From contig NZ_JANFOJ010000021.1 of NCBI RefSeq assembly GCF_024385605.1, forward strand, positions 1 through 55,639: 55,639 nt of DNA, read 5' to 3'. The DNA is from Sporolactobacillus sp. STSJ-5. GTDB taxonomy: Bacteria > Bacillota > Bacilli > Bacillales > Sporolactobacillaceae. Below the pieces are notes generated by a model. The model was not told where the DNA came from, did no database searches, and was given only the letters and a program-made list of their open reading frames with translations. The position numbers were made by a program, and so were the translations under genes. Shown piece by piece: positions 42,207-50,990 of the stretch (the first letter of the stretch is position 1; each line of letters opens with the position of its first letter).

Positions 42207-43133
42207 ATGTTAAACCAAACTAAGAGAACGGAACTGTTTCGCGACTATTACGCACAATGGATTACAGTTTATAAAGAAGGGGCAATCCGCAAAGTTACAA
42301 TGGCAAAATACCTAATGACACAATCATGGCTGGAAAAATTAGTGCCAAACCTTATGATTGGCGATCTAACACGCATTACATATCAAAAATTGCTTAACGA
42401 TTATGCTGCTTATCATGAACGTCAAACAACGATGGATTTCCATCATCAACTTAAAGGTGCAGTCTTGGATGCTGTTGATGAAGGACTTATCGACCGTGAT
42501 CCTACTCGTAAAGCAATCATCAAAGGAAAAACACCACGTGAGAAGAAACCGAAATACTTGAATCAGTTTGAACTCCAAACATTACTGACTAACCTCAATT
42601 TACAGACTGAAGTTAACTGGGACTGGTTTATTATGCTGGTTGCAAAAACAGGCATGCGCTTTTCTGAAGCACTTGCGCTTACACCGAAGGATTTTGACTT
42701 TGCTCATCAAACGTTATCCATCAGCAAAACTTGGGATTACAAAGGTGAAGGTGGATTCTTGCCAACGAAAAATCAATCTTCGGTACGGAAAATTCAGGTT
42801 GATTGGCAAACGGTTATCCAATTTTCAGAATTAATAAAAGGTTTGCCCGAAGACAAACCCATTTTCATTCATGGTAAGGTATATAATTCTACTGTTAACG
42901 ATGTTCTAACTCGACATTGTAAGCATTCAAAATTGCCGATCATTTCTGTTCATGGATTGCGACACACACATGCCTCATTATTACTATTTGCCGGTGTTTC
43001 GATTGCCAGCGTTGCTCGTAGGTTGGGACATGCCAGCATGACGACAACGCAAAAAACGTATCTTCATATCATTCAAGAACTTGAAAATAAAGATGTAGAC
43101 TTGGTGATGCGTTCACTATCTGGATTGAGTTAA
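42207..43133 (+). CDS. Tyrosine recombinase of the type I R-M locus
   Basis: I start at ATG 42207, right after GAGGAGGGGGA; the longer frame from 42087 crosses a terminator. The 308-residue protein has the catalytic Arg in TGMRFSEALAL (about 147), HGLRHTHASLLL (HxxR, about 250), LGHASMTTTQKTYLHI (His and the nucleophile Tyr, about 273-288). Enzymes of this kind next to type I loci shuffle hsdS segments in streptococci and lactobacilli. The three near-identical 15-bp sequences in hsdS and the silent cassette are the probable exchange region. Integration of the island itself is a second possible role. Confidence 0.92.
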   Translation: MLNQTKRTELFRDYYAQWITVYKEGAIRKVTMAKYLMTQSWLEKLVPNLMIGDLTRITYQKLLNDYAAYHERQTTMDFHHQLKGAVLDAVDEGLIDRDPTRKAIIKGKTPREKKPKYLNQFELQTLLTNLNLQTEVNWDWFIMLVAKTGMRFSEALALTPKDFDFAHQTLSISKTWDYKGEGGFLPTKNQSSVRKIQVDWQTVIQFSELIKGLPEDKPIFIHGKVYNSTVNDVLTRHCKHSKLPIISVHGLRHTHASLLLFAGVSIASVARRLGHASMTTTQKTYLHIIQELENKDVDLVMRSLSGLS

Positions 43134-43222
43134 GATATTTTCATGCATCGTTCCTTGGCTTACGAACTGATCTTTTTTGCCGCGACTTTTTACGACGGAA
43201 TTTTTAGTAGTACTCTCTTTAG

Positions 43223-44416
43223 TCAATCTCGAACCAATTCCATCACATCCCGGCGCATGCTTTGTGGAACATTTTTCGTTGGTGTTCCGATACGGACAAG
43301 CATTTGAATGGTTTGTCCTTTTGGCGCGTAGCTCTGGTGGATGCCTGTATACTGCTTGTTCATTTCAGGGTATTCTTCCAACGCCTGGCTGACCGGCTGT
43401 GCGGCGAGACCGAGGCTTGCAGCGGTCAGCGTCAGCCTGCTGTAAATCATGCCGCTTTTGACCTGGCTGACACGACTGTTGTCATCGGATGAAATCATGG
43501 CATATGCGGGTGTGTGCTCAAGTGCCGCCTTCGTCGATTGAATCATGAGATCAGAAGAAGCCTTGGCATTATTAAGGGAAGGAAAAAGTGTGATCAGGCC
43601 CTGCATGAAGTAGAGCTTGAATCCGGAGGTACCTTGACCTTCAAATGAAAACCCATAACGCATTTTGTTTTTTTGCGATTCATTCGCACGAAAAATGGCT
43701 CCGGCCTCGTCCATGACGCGGCGAGTATCTGCCTCAATTATTGCACTGTCCAATGCGAATTTTCCGAGTGCTTTCACATCGGCTTTGTCTTGATAAATTT
43801 TTGTTTCAATTCTACTGTCATTGAGGGCTTCCAAGGCGTCAATCTGTGCGGAACTCAGTTTTGTCGATTTGTAGGGCTCTCGGTTTGTGTCCGGAATATA
43901 AATAGCACGGAAAAGCGGGTTCTGCTGCGGTTGCGCTCGTTTCAAGGTAATTTTTGCAACGGGTTTGACGGACATACTTTGTGCGAGCTGCTGTTCGTTG
44001 TATGAACCGTCAGGAAACAGGGTAATGGTTGCGGGATAACCAATCGATTGACCCGCGACCGCAACGTAGTCCAAAAAGGTGCCCTGCGTCACCATCATTT
44101 GGCGCGCATAAGGATCGGCTTTCGGTGACATTCTGCTCGCGTCTGCATAAAGGTAGAACGTCATGGGATCGTCTTTGTCGAGCTTAATGATCCAAGGCTG
44201 CATGTTGTGCCCGTTGGCGGCGAGAAGCCCGTAAGCTGCCAACCGAATACGCGGGTCTTTGAAATGGGCGGCGTAATTTTTGTTCCATGGCTGCAGATAC
44301 GTCTGATTCTGAAACAAGCCGCCGGCAAGAAGGATGGCAGCGAGCGCCAGTAAAATGAGGATGATGAAGCTCGAAATGCTGATGATGATCATTTTTTTCA
44401 CGCCTTTTCTTTTCAC
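43223..44416 (-). CDS. Membrane-anchored Acg-like nitroreductase-family protein
   Basis: This 397-residue protein starts at GTG behind GGAGGT, directly after the TetR stop. One N-terminal membrane helix (MIIISISSFIILILLALAAI) is followed by an FMN-fold region: IRLAAYGLLAANGHNMQPWI (about 56-75) and, near the end, MIYSRLTLTAASLGLAAQPV. This pattern fits Acg/nitroreductase-like proteins, which bind FMN but may have no reductase activity. Regulation is by the TetR gene it follows. The substrate is unknown. Confidence 0.82.
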   Translation of the reverse strand: MKRKGVKKMIIISISSFIILILLALAAILLAGGLFQNQTYLQPWNKNYAAHFKDPRIRLAAYGLLAANGHNMQPWIIKLDKDDPMTFYLYADASRMSPKADPYARQMMVTQGTFLDYVAVAGQSIGYPATITLFPDGSYNEQQLAQSMSVKPVAKITLKRAQPQQNPLFRAIYIPDTNREPYKSTKLSSAQIDALEALNDSRIETKIYQDKADVKALGKFALDSAIIEADTRRVMDEAGAIFRANESQKNKMRYGFSFEGQGTSGFKLYFMQGLITLFPSLNNAKASSDLMIQSTKAALEHTPAYAMISSDDNSRVSQVKSGMIYSRLTLTAASLGLAAQPVSQALEEYPEMNKQYTGIHQSYAPKGQTIQMLVRIGTPTKNVPQSMRRDVMELVRD

Positions 44417-45064
44417 TTAAGCACCTCCATGGTCATTGCAAATGGACCGGATGATCAATTCAAAAGCGTTGTCAATGAGCGTTCCGGATGATAGGGAATG
44501 GTAATTCTCCAAATAATTTGTTTTCAGCTTTGCCGTGTTCAAGACTCCGCTCATACAAGACCATAAGATAAGGGCTGTTTGTTCGGAATCCAAATCGTTA
44601 CGGAATACACCTTCCTTCTGTCCTTCTTGAATTAAGAGTGCCAGCCTCTGAAAGACGACCTCACCAAGCGCATAGCATTCTTCTTTGGAGGAATCCGGTA
44701 CACCTTTTTGGAAATCGGCAGCGCTGTTCTCATATGAAAAGATGGCTGTGAAATACTCCGGGAAGCTTTGGCTGAACTGATAAAAGGTATCCGCCATTTG
44801 TTTAAGACGCTCAATGACGCCTAACGTTTGATTTTCGTCATCAAGCATAGAGATCAGCTGTTTATAACCGCAAATCATGATCTCAAAATGAATCTGTTCC
44901 TTACTATTAAAATACATGTAAAGTGTGCGTTTGCTGAAATGCGCTTCACGACACAGGTCGTCCATGGTTGTACGGTCATAGCCTTTGGAAAAGAATAGGT
45001 GTTCAGCAGCGTCGATGATGGCTGTTCTTTTCTTTTCCTTCTGCAGTGTTCTTTTTGATGGCAA
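44417..45064 (-). CDS. TetR-family regulator
   Basis: I start at TTG 45064, seven bases after AGGAG; an upstream in-frame GTG at 45082 overlaps the SD-operator region. The 215-residue protein has the helix-turn-helix TTMDDLCREAHFSKRTLYMY (about 32-51) followed by FNSKEQI. Upstream lies a 27-base operator with perfect 11-base arms (45084-45110). The downstream FMN-fold gene starts right at its stop, so both are cotranscribed and autoregulated. Confidence 0.92.
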   Translation of the reverse strand: MPSKRTLQKEKKRTAIIDAAEHLFFSKGYDRTTMDDLCREAHFSKRTLYMYFNSKEQIHFEIMICGYKQLISMLDDENQTLGVIERLKQMADTFYQFSQSFPEYFTAIFSYENSAADFQKGVPDSSKEECYALGEVVFQRLALLIQEGQKEGVFRNDLDSEQTALILWSCMSGVLNTAKLKTNYLENYHSLSSGTLIDNAFELIIRSICNDHGGA

Positions 45065-45083
45065 AATATCGCTCCTGATCACA

Positions 45084-45110
45084 TAAAAGTAAACTGTTGG
45101 TTTACTTTTA
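45084..45110. promoter_or_regulatory. TetR operator with 11-base arms
   Basis: TAAAAGTAAAC (45084-45094) and GTTTACTTTTA (45100-45110) are exact complements around TGTTG. It sits 20 bases before the TTG start of the tetR gene. The G-TAAAC core resembles other TetR sites of efflux regulators. Confidence 0.9.
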
Positions 45111-45271
45111 TTGTTAAATAAAAACTTGCTCCTGTCAAGAGGAACAAGCCGCTTGTTTGTTTTAGAAGGCTTGAATTATGTTATAATTTTAATGTCTGCA
45201 GACTGCAGGAAGTTTTTTGTACAAAAAAAGCATAAAAGATTAAAGATAAGCGGTATCTAGTATAAGAAAAA

Positions 45272-45469
45272 CTAAGGCCTAACCGGAGCTTGAAGACTTG
45301 ACCTCGTCAAATTCTGTCTTCGGACGAGCCGATCATACTGATTCAATAATTGATCAAGATGATGGCTCATATGCTGGATTTCCGGCGAGGTAAGCGGTTG
45401 ATAACGAGCAGCTTGTGACATCACATTGCGCAGTGCTTCGATTTTTTTGATGAGTTCTTGCTTGTCCAT
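45272..45469 (-). CDS. Spo0E-like aspartyl-phosphate phosphatase
   Basis: I start at ATG 45469, eight bases after GGAGG; the in-frame GTG at 45478 overlaps that SD. The 65-residue protein has the Spo0E pattern: IEALRNVM in helix 1 and MSHHLDQLLNQYDRL with the S-x-x-L-D motif in helix 2. Spo0E proteins dephosphorylate Spo0A-P and delay sporulation. This supports a spore-forming host. Nothing in the region shows how it is controlled. Confidence 0.87.
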   Translation of the reverse strand: MDKQELIKKIEALRNVMSQAARYQPLTSPEIQHMSHHLDQLLNQYDRLVRRQNLTRSSLQAPVRP

Positions 45470-45684
45470 ATGTTCCACCTCCAGGCTTCGGTTCTTGCTT
45501 AACTATTGAATTACCCCAACAGAATTTTTTCAAACGAGCGGCAACATTTGACGGATTGACGGCCGGATCCTTCGTTTTTAAGACGAATAACAGCTCATGA
45601 ATAAAGTGATAAATAAGCCCTGTCCAGCGAATAACTATATGAATTCAAGAACAGACTGTTTGCGAAAAAGCCTCATGACATCAA

Positions 45685-45711
45685 TGAAACTTGGTACGAA
45701 TGAAATGCGTA
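45685..45711 (+). promoter_or_regulatory. Sigma-W-type autoregulatory promoter
   Basis: TGAAAC (45685-45690) and CGTA (45708-45711) with a 17-base spacer match the ECF sigma-W consensus of Bacillus, 30 bases upstream of the sigW start. Confidence 0.8.
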
Positions 45712-45740
45712 GTAAATAATGCTTCAAATGAGAGGTAAAA

Positions 45741-46319
45741 ATGGATCAAAGTGAGAAGCGACTGATTAAAAAAATCAGAAAAGGGGATCAGCAAGCATTT
45801 GCCGAGCTTGTGGAACGGTATAAAAACAGCGTGTTTGCCATCTGCCTGCGCATGGTCGGTAATGCTCAGGAAGCTGAGGATTTATCCCAGGAGGCGTTTA
45901 TACGCGCCTATAACCATATCGATCAATATGATCACGAACGAAAGTTTTCAACCTGGCTGTTCCGAATTGCGACGAATCTGTCTATTGATTTTTTGCGGCG
46001 CAGAAAGAATGTTGTCTCGCTTGATGCTGTCGTTCCAAGTACGGAAGGTCTTTCACTGAATGCAATGCTGCCTGATGAAGGTGAACAGCCGGAAGATCGG
46101 ATCGTGCGCAAAGAGACTGAAGAAATGGTGCAAGGTGAAATTAAGAAGCTGCCTGAGAAATATCGCTCGGCAGTCGTCTTAAAATATATTGAGGATTTGA
46201 GTTTGAAAGAAATCAGTGAAATTATGGAAATACCGGTCGGTACGGTTAAGACGCGCATTCACCGTGGCCGCGAAATGTTAAGAAAAAATATGATGGCTGA
46301 AGGGGGAGGGCGAGCGTGA
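45741..46319 (+). CDS. sigW: ECF sigma factor SigW
   Basis: This 192-residue ECF sigma factor has region 2 (QAFAELVERYKNSVFAICLR, then AEDLSQEAFIRAY and STWLFRIATNLSIDFLRRRK) and region 4 (LPEKYRSAVVLKYIEDLSLK, then EISEIMEIPVGTVKTRIHRG). It is preceded by its own type of promoter and followed by the anti-sigma gene, then cdaA-cdaR-glmM-glmS, as in B. subtilis. It directs genes against cell-envelope stress and antimicrobial peptides. The start follows GAGAGG. Confidence 0.94.
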   Translation: MDQSEKRLIKKIRKGDQQAFAELVERYKNSVFAICLRMVGNAQEAEDLSQEAFIRAYNHIDQYDHERKFSTWLFRIATNLSIDFLRRRKNVVSLDAVVPSTEGLSLNAMLPDEGEQPEDRIVRKETEEMVQGEIKKLPEKYRSAVVLKYIEDLSLKEISEIMEIPVGTVKTRIHRGREMLRKNMMAEGGGRA

Positions 46320-46699
46320 GTTGCGCCAGTAAAAAATATGTATCTTTAATGAATAAGGTTCTGGACCAGGAGGCAACCGAACAGGAGAAACAGGTATTGT
46401 TTGAGCATCTTGCCACTTGCGATGAGTGCCGCGTTCATTTCAATGAATTGAATGATTCAACTGAATTGCTGCGCAGGCTGACCCACCCGCAATTGCCGGC
46501 CGCTTTTACGAAAAGTGTTTTAGATCATCTGCCGCCTGACAAGCGGAACGTGATTCGCAAATGGGGAAGCCGTCATCCGGTTCTGACCACGGTTGCCATC
46601 TGTGCGCTGCCGATGTCGCTGGTCGTGATTGGTGCCAGACGCCAGACAAGAGACAGAAGCGGCTATGCACTTGTAAAAGTATCGGGCGATCAGACCTGA
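46316..46699 (+). CDS. rsiW: Anti-sigma-W factor RsiW, short form
   Basis: This 127-residue protein starts at GTG overlapping the sigW stop (GTGA). The zinc-binding anti-sigma motif is HLATCDECRVHF (H-x3-C-x2-C, about 31-42), and the membrane helix is HPVLTTVAICALPMSLVVIG (about 86-105). B. subtilis RsiW has 208 residues and a folded extracytoplasmic domain; here only about 20 residues follow the helix. Regulated proteolysis by PrsW and RasP normally starts in the missing part. The frame ends naturally with no sign of a frameshift. Confidence 0.88.
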   Translation: MSCASKKYVSLMNKVLDQEATEQEKQVLFEHLATCDECRVHFNELNDSTELLRRLTHPQLPAAFTKSVLDHLPPDKRNVIRKWGSRHPVLTTVAICALPMSLVVIGARRQTRDRSGYALVKVSGDQT

Positions 46700-46731
46700 G
46701 ACTGCCTGTTCATTTTTTTGAACGGCAAGTC
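46700..46731 (+). other. Hairpin after rsiW
   Basis: GACTGCCTGTTCA pairs with TGAACGGCAAGTC with two mismatches around a T-run loop. There is no T tail, so it is more likely an attenuator, RNA-processing or stability element than a full terminator. Confidence 0.5.
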
Positions 46732-46861
46732 ATAAGATAAGAAAGACGAGCCGATGCGCTTATTAATTTTTCGAAAATTAGGTTTACACCCAGGATATAC
46801 AGAAACAATAAGATTGTCGGCGCGGTTAGAGAACTACGGCTGATTTGGAGGATGAAAAGCC

Positions 46862-47680
46862 ATGTCTTTGTGGACTCATTTCAATATTCTAAACTACTTG
46901 ACAGATATCATTGACGTTTTGATTGTCACCTACGTGATTTACAAAGTGATCATGATTATTCGAGGCACAAAGGCAGTTCAGCTGGCGAAAGGTATTCTTG
47001 TCATCATCGCAGTGTGGTTTCTGAGCAGCCTTTTGCAGCTGCGGACGCTGGAGTGGATTTTGAACAATGCCATTACCTATGGATTGTTCGCGATTATCGT
47101 CATTTTTCAGCCGGAATTGCGCCGCGTGTTGGAACAACTCGGTCGAGGGCGTCTGTTCTCTAGAGGCGTCGTAGTTGAGGAAGAACATAAACAAATGGCG
47201 GACGCAATTGTCAAAGCGTCCTCTTATATGGCAAAGCGCAGAATCGGAGCGTTGATGTCCATTGAACGCAAAACAGGACTTAATGATTATATTGAAACCG
47301 GAATTCAGCTTCATGGGAACCTGACACCTCAACTGCTGATTAACATATTTATTCCGAACACGCCACTGCATGATGGTGCGGTTATTATTCGTGGCAACGA
47401 AGTCGTTGCGGCAGCATGCTACCTGCCGCTCTCGGAGAGCCCGTTTATTTCGAAGGAACTTGGGACAAGGCATCGAGCGGCCATGGGCGTCAGCGAAGTA
47501 ACCGATTCTTTAACCGTTGTTGTGTCTGAAGAAACCGGGGGCATCACGGTGACGAAGAACGGAGAAATGTTCCGCGAGATCGGTGAGGAACGCTTGAAAG
47601 AAATGCTCCAGCATGAACTGGATGAATCGGAGAATCAGCCGACCGTTCGCTGGAATTGGAGAGGTAAGCACAATGGATAA
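46862..47680 (+). CDS. cdaA: Diadenylate cyclase CdaA
   Basis: This 272-residue protein has three N-terminal membrane helices (up to about residue 80) and a DAC domain with TPLHDGAVIIRG (DGA motif, about 174) and LGTRHRAAMGVSE (RHR motif, about 205). It makes c-di-AMP from two ATP, which controls potassium and osmolyte uptake. It is followed by its regulator cdaR and by glmM, whose product binds and inhibits CdaA. The ATG follows a TTGGAGGATG SD. Confidence 0.96.
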   Translation: MSLWTHFNILNYLTDIIDVLIVTYVIYKVIMIIRGTKAVQLAKGILVIIAVWFLSSLLQLRTLEWILNNAITYGLFAIIVIFQPELRRVLEQLGRGRLFSRGVVVEEEHKQMADAIVKASSYMAKRRIGALMSIERKTGLNDYIETGIQLHGNLTPQLLINIFIPNTPLHDGAVIIRGNEVVAAACYLPLSESPFISKELGTRHRAAMGVSEVTDSLTVVVSEETGGITVTKNGEMFREIGEERLKEMLQHELDESENQPTVRWNWRGKHNG

Positions 47681-48962
47681 ACTTTTGAATAACAATTGGT
47701 TTGTCAAAATTGTATCCTTTGTCATGGCTCTTATGCTGTACGCCATTGTATCATCGGGCGACGGTACATCATCGGGAAGCCCTTCCAATGTGGCTGTGAA
47801 TCCGTCACAGCAATCGGCAGTGGTGACACAAAAGCTGTCTGTACAATATAATCAGAACAAGTATGTGGTCAGCGGGGCGCCGCAGACGATCAGTGTCCGT
47901 CTGACCGGCTCCAATGAATCAATTCTGAAGGCAAAATTGCCGAGCACGAAGAGTGCCTATTTGGATCTGACGGATATGAAGCCGGGCACCTATGATGCCC
48001 GCGTCCAGACACGCGGCTTTCCGTCAGGGCTGACTGTCCGCCCGACTCCTAAGACTGTTCGGGTAACGATTCAGAAGAAAACGAGTAAAGAGCTTCCAGT
48101 TGCCGTTGATATTATCAATAAGAGTTCGGTTGCAGACGGTTACGCAGTTGGTGATCCGGTTATTGACACTCAGAATGTCACAGTTACCGGCGGTGAAGAC
48201 TCCGTGGACTCGATTGCGTTCATTAAAGGCGTAATTAATGTTAAAGACGCGAATGCAACGATGGATAAAATGGTTACGCTGCATGCATACAACAGCAACG
48301 GTGATCAAGTGAATGTGACGATCAATCCTTCATCGGTTCATGTTCGCGTGCCGATTGATAAAGTGTCGAAACAATTGAGTATCAAGGCAGTGACGACGGG
48401 TACGCCGGCTAAGGGATACAGTGTTTCATCGGTCGAACCCTCTGCGAGCGATGTGACCGTAACGGCTCAGGATGCGGCAGCACTTAGCCAAATTACAGCA
48501 CTCGATCCGTTGTCTGTGTCTGTGGATGGTTTAAAAAAGAACAAGACGTTCTCGGTAACAATTCCTGTTCCGTCAGGGGCAAGCAAAGTAGATCCGGAGA
48601 AAATAGATGTTACGGTTCATATTGTTAAAGAAACAGCGGCTGATAGTGACGAAAGCAGCAGTTCCGATTCTGGTTCAAGTTCAAGTACGGACGAACAAAC
48701 GAAAAAACTGACGAATATTCCAATAAAGGTAACCGGGCTTAAGGATGGCTTGAAAGCGACCTTCAGCAATGAAGATCATGTAAGCGTCTCGGTAACCGGC
48801 CCTTCTCAGGATGTCGATCAATTGTCCGAAAGTGATGTCCAGGCGCAGGTCGATTTGAGCGGATTGGATGCGGGTGATCATCAGGTTACTGTTGCAGTTA
48901 GCGCAGCGGACGGTTTAACTGCAAAGGCAGATCCGAAAACGGTGAACGTCAGCATCAGTTAA
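47673..48962 (+). CDS. cdaR: CdaA regulator CdaR (YbbR-domain protein)
   Basis: I start at ATG 47673, behind GGAGAGG and overlapping the cdaA stop by 8 bases. The 429-residue protein has one N-terminal membrane helix ([20 protein letters not shown]) and four extracytoplasmic YbbR-like repeats (about 40-125, 130-215, 220-310 and 335-428). A Ser/Asp-rich linker sits before the last repeat ([20 protein letters not shown]). CdaR binds CdaA and modulates c-di-AMP synthesis. Confidence 0.93.
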   Translation: MDKLLNNNWFVKIVSFVMALMLYAIVSSGDGTSSGSPSNVAVNPSQQSAVVTQKLSVQYNQNKYVVSGAPQTISVRLTGSNESILKAKLPSTKSAYLDLTDMKPGTYDARVQTRGFPSGLTVRPTPKTVRVTIQKKTSKELPVAVDIINKSSVADGYAVGDPVIDTQNVTVTGGEDSVDSIAFIKGVINVKDANATMDKMVTLHAYNSNGDQVNVTINPSSVHVRVPIDKVSKQLSIKAVTTGTPAKGYSVSSVEPSASDVTVTAQDAAALSQITALDPLSVSVDGLKKNKTFSVTIPVPSGASKVDPEKIDVTVHIVKETAADSDESSSSDSGSSSSTDEQTKKLTNIPIKVTGLKDGLKATFSNEDHVSVSVTGPSQDVDQLSESDVQAQVDLSGLDAGDHQVTVAVSAADGLTAKADPKTVNVSIS

Positions 48963-49078
48963 CGGTTCACGGCCTGTTACTTTTTGAGGGGTTAGAACAT
49001 CCCTTTGACAGAATGCGGCACGGAGTTTACAATAAAGCGGCGGAATTTGGACGAGGAAAGATAGGAGCGATCGAAATT

Positions 49079-50434
49079 ATGGCAAAGTACTTTGGAACAG
49101 ATGGAGTCAGAGGTATTGCAAATCTCGGCTTGACACCTGAATTAGCTTTTAAATTGGGGCGGGCAGGCGGTTATGCATTAACGAAGACGACTGAACATCC
49201 GAAGGTGCTGGTTGGCCGGGACACGCGTATTTCCGGATATATGCTGGAAGGCGCGCTGATCTCCGGACTATTGTCTATCGGCGTTGAAGTGATGCGTCTT
49301 GGTATTATCTCAACGCCTGGCGTTGCCTATTTGACGAAGGCGATGGACGCAAGTGCCGGCGTGATGATCTCTGCATCGCATAATCCTGTTGCCGATAACG
49401 GCATCAAGTTCTTTGGCAGTGACGGATTTAAGCTGAGCGACGAGGTTGAGGAAACCATTGAAGCATTGCTGTCTAAAGAAAAAGATGATCTGCCAAGACC
49501 AATCGGCGGTGACTTAGGCACATCCAGCGACTATTTTGAAGGCAGCCAAAAATATCTTCAATTTTTGAAACAGACGATACAGGAAGACGATTTTTCCTCG
49601 CTCAAAATCGCACTCGACTGTGCCAATGGATCGACGAGCTCGCTCGCCCCGCATCTTTTTGCTGATCTGGAAGCAGACATTGTCACAATAGGGACATCAC
49701 CAAATGGTAAAAATATCAATGAAGGCGTCGGCTCGACACATCCGGATGCTTTATCTGCACTTGTTGTGGAAAAGGCAGCCGATTGCGGACTTGCATTTGA
49801 CGGCGATGGCGACCGCTTGATTGCTGTTGATGAGCTGGGAAACATTATTGACGGCGATAAAATTATGTATATCTGTGCTACCTATTTGAAATCAAAAGGA
49901 ATGCTGAATAAAGATACATTGGTAACGACCATTATGAGTAATCTTGGCTTGTACAAGGCACTTCAAGCGGAGCAAATTGAAACAAAACAGACGAAGGTCG
50001 GCGACCGTTACGTTATGGAAGAAATGCGCGCCGGCGGTTACTCACTTGGTGGTGAACAATCGGGACACATCATCTTCCTTGAACATTCGACAACGGGAGA
50101 CGGAATGCTGACAGCTCTGCAGCTGGTCAGCATCTTGAAAGCCAGCGGTAAAAAGCTGTCCGAGCTTGCCGCCGGAGTACAAACATATCCGCAAAAATTG
50201 GTCAACATCCATGTTGCCGACAAATTCCATGTAACGGAAAATCCGGAGGTCGCTCAATCGATCAAGGATGTTGAGGCCGATATGGCCGGCGACGGACGCG
50301 TTCTGGTGCGACCTTCAGGTACGGAGTCACTTATTCGTGTAATGGCTGAGGCACCGACTGAGGAAGCATGCGATGCTTATGTCGACCGAATTGCTCAAAA
50401 GGTTGTTGAAGCAGTTGGCGGCGAAATTCAATAA
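49079..50434 (+). CDS. glmM: Phosphoglucosamine mutase GlmM
   Basis: I start at ATG 49079 ([12 protein letters not shown]), the family's usual N-terminus, behind TAGGAGCG. The 451-residue enzyme has the active-site serine in [16 protein letters not shown] (about 97), the metal loop [11 protein letters not shown] (about 240) and sugar-phosphate contacts GEQSGHII and [12 protein letters not shown]. It converts glucosamine-6-phosphate to glucosamine-1-phosphate for peptidoglycan. Confidence 0.97.
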   Translation: MAKYFGTDGVRGIANLGLTPELAFKLGRAGGYALTKTTEHPKVLVGRDTRISGYMLEGALISGLLSIGVEVMRLGIISTPGVAYLTKAMDASAGVMISASHNPVADNGIKFFGSDGFKLSDEVEETIEALLSKEKDDLPRPIGGDLGTSSDYFEGSQKYLQFLKQTIQEDDFSSLKIALDCANGSTSSLAPHLFADLEADIVTIGTSPNGKNINEGVGSTHPDALSALVVEKAADCGLAFDGDGDRLIAVDELGNIIDGDKIMYICATYLKSKGMLNKDTLVTTIMSNLGLYKALQAEQIETKQTKVGDRYVMEEMRAGGYSLGGEQSGHIIFLEHSTTGDGMLTALQLVSILKASGKKLSELAAGVQTYPQKLVNIHVADKFHVTENPEVAQSIKDVEADMAGDGRVLVRPSGTESLIRVMAEAPTEEACDAYVDRIAQKVVEAVGGEIQ

Positions 50435-50733
50435 AATAAGACGAAATAAACCAGCGGTCAAAGTCTCCACTTTTGGAAAATAATTTTTCTGAATTTGGGC
50501 GGGCATTATGATCGCTGTTTCTGCGAATTTATAACTGTTTGCCATTTTCAACTGAGACGGGAAAAGATGACCATAGAAAATTTAATCCCGTGGTTGCCGG
50601 ACATGGCTTTGCTGAATAGATATATTGAGTAAGAAAAAGAATCCCACTTCGAAGAAGATTGACGCACAGATCAGATTAAAGTAGTATGTGGGTAACTCGA
50701 GAAGGAAAGCGAGGGTCGGATAACTGAATATTA

Positions 50734-50910
50734 AGCGCCTGGACTATTCTCTCGAACGGAGATTTACGGAATAGTTGACGAGGAAGAGGTTTATCGAAGG
50801 ATTCGGCGGATACCTCTCGGAATGCTTGCAACCGTTAGCACGCGCACAAACCAGGAAGGCAACTTTCTGTACAGAACCCGTGCTGCAGGCACATAGGCAA
50901 TAAAAATAAA
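50734..50910 (+). ncRNA. glmS ribozyme (glucosamine-6-phosphate riboswitch)
   Basis: The core starts AAGCGCCTGGACTATTCTC and has GTTGACGAGGAAGAGGTTTA followed by TCGAAGGATTCGGCGGAT, which matches the glmS ribozyme of Bacillus. Self-cleavage is expected between A50734 and G50735. GlcN6P binding triggers cleavage, and RNase J1 then removes the mRNA, shutting off glmS. The 3' limit is approximate. The P1 stem is longer than in B. subtilis by eye. Confidence 0.93.
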
Positions 50911-50990
50911 AAAAACAAGTGGGGCAAGACTGCCCTATCTGATGAATAGAACATCTTTGAAGCACCTTGCCTCACAAGGAGGACTATCCT

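Noticed and set aside
32408-43133. Site-specific integration of the island into tRNA-Ala
   Set aside because: No direct repeat of the tRNA-Ala 3' end was found near 43133; the recombinase fits hsdS shuffling better.
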